DNA of 21,713 nucleotides from an uncultured Oscillibacter sp. (GTDB lineage Bacteria; Bacillota; Clostridia; Oscillospirales; Oscillospiraceae). A model generated the notes under the pieces. The model made no database searches, was not told the origin of the DNA, and saw only the letters and a program-made list of their open reading frames with translations. Both the position numbers and the translations under genes were made by a program. The stretch spans positions 1-21,713 of the forward strand of contig CAAGJQ010000125.1 in the NCBI GenBank assembly GCA_900770295.1, in the 5' to 3' direction. Shown here in pieces: positions 21,415 to 21,713 of the stretch (position 1 is its first letter; each line of letters starts with the position of its first letter).

Positions 21415-21713
21415 ATGAAAAACGTTGCAATCAAGGGCATTATCCCTCCCGTCATCACCCCCATGAACCCTGAAGATGAGAGCGTGAACATTCCCGAGCT
21501 CCGCAATCAGATCGAGCGCCAGATCGCCGGCGGCGTCCACGGCATCTTCCCCTTCGGCACCAACGGCGAGGGCTACATCCTGAGCCTGAAGGAGAAGGAG
21601 GAGGTCCTGGAGGCCACCATCGACCAGGTGAAGGGCCGCATCCCCGTGTATGCCGGCACCGGTTGCATCTCCCCCCGCGACACCGTCTACATGAGCAAGC
21701 GGGCCGAGGAGAT
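21415..21713 (+). CDS. Dihydrodipicolinate synthase/N-acetylneuraminate lyase family aldolase (partial, 5' end)
   Basis: Only the first 99 codons are in the window. The N-terminus (IKGIIPPVITPMNPEDESVN) and the first barrel loop (GGVHGIFPFGTNGEGYILS) are characteristic of the class I, Schiff-base-forming DHDPS/NAL family. The GTNGE loop replaces the GTTGE of DapA, and the catalytic Lys lies beyond the edge. These enzymes cleave or form 2-keto-3-deoxy acids with pyruvate. Given its position after an acid sugar kinase and a dehydrogenase, a catabolic aldolase role is more likely than lysine biosynthesis. AAGGAGAGA lies 6 bases before the ATG, and the gap from the dehydrogenase gene is 26 bases, so it is the third gene of the operon. 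Confidence 0.9.
   Translation, partial: MKNVAIKGIIPPVITPMNPEDESVNIPELRNQIERQIAGGVHGIFPFGTNGEGYILSLKEKEEVLEATIDQVKGRIPVYAGTGCISPRDTVYMSKRAEE

Overview
The window looks like chromosome of a GC-rich, anaerobic, endospore-forming member of the Clostridia, most likely of the Oscillospiraceae type. The evidence is SpoVT (a forespore regulator) with a sigma-G-like promoter, a PerR/rubrerythrin oxidative-stress operon, a Gram-positive HPr with His15 and Ser46, an LTA-synthase-like enzyme, electron-transfer flavoprotein and TRAP transporters. The genus assignment is inference. No tRNA, rRNA, CRISPR array or transposase was seen. Nearly all genes look intact; two (etfA and an aldolase) are cut by the window edges.

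Layout from left to right: the 3' end of etfA; a complete three-gene TRAP transporter operon (dctP-dctQ-dctM, 310-3420, +) closed by a bidirectional terminator; trmO (tRNA t6A37 methylation, -); a small Asn-rich lipoprotein (-); a divergent perR-rbr operon with a perfect 15-bp palindromic operator over its start site; HPr with its own promoter and terminator; uvrC; a convergent pair of minus-strand genes (an LTA-synthase-like membrane sulfatase-fold enzyme translationally coupled to a small polytopic membrane protein); a 358-base structured intergenic region that may encode a minus-strand RNA; a 72-residue membrane protein (+); two adjacent COG0523/CobW-family GTPases on the minus strand, one with a very His-rich insert and one carrying a C-terminal domain resembling DUF1980/YcgQ; and spoVT (-).

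The right third (14.5-21.7 kb) is a catabolic island. It has a PrpR_N-type regulator with a degenerate AAA+ domain (-), a divergent fused TRAP permease (4TM+12TM type), and then an operon of a four-carbon acid sugar kinase (DUF1537 family), an iron-type alcohol dehydrogenase and a DHDPS/NAL-family aldolase (cut by the window end). The regulator presumably senses a small acid, the permease imports it, and the kinase/dehydrogenase/aldolase convert it to central metabolites; the actual substrate cannot be read from the sequence.

The most striking observation is regulatory. The promoters of the fused permease and of the kinase operon have the same architecture: a 15-bp GTTT-N7-RAAY dyad 35 bp upstream of a TTGCnA -35 box, a 17-bp spacer, a TAAAAT -10 box, and a second copy of the dyad over the -10. 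The two dyads lie exactly 53 bp apart, centre to centre, in both promoters. A fifth copy sits just before the kinase ribosome binding site. This defines a candidate regulon operator, plausibly that of the neighbouring PrpR_N-type regulator.
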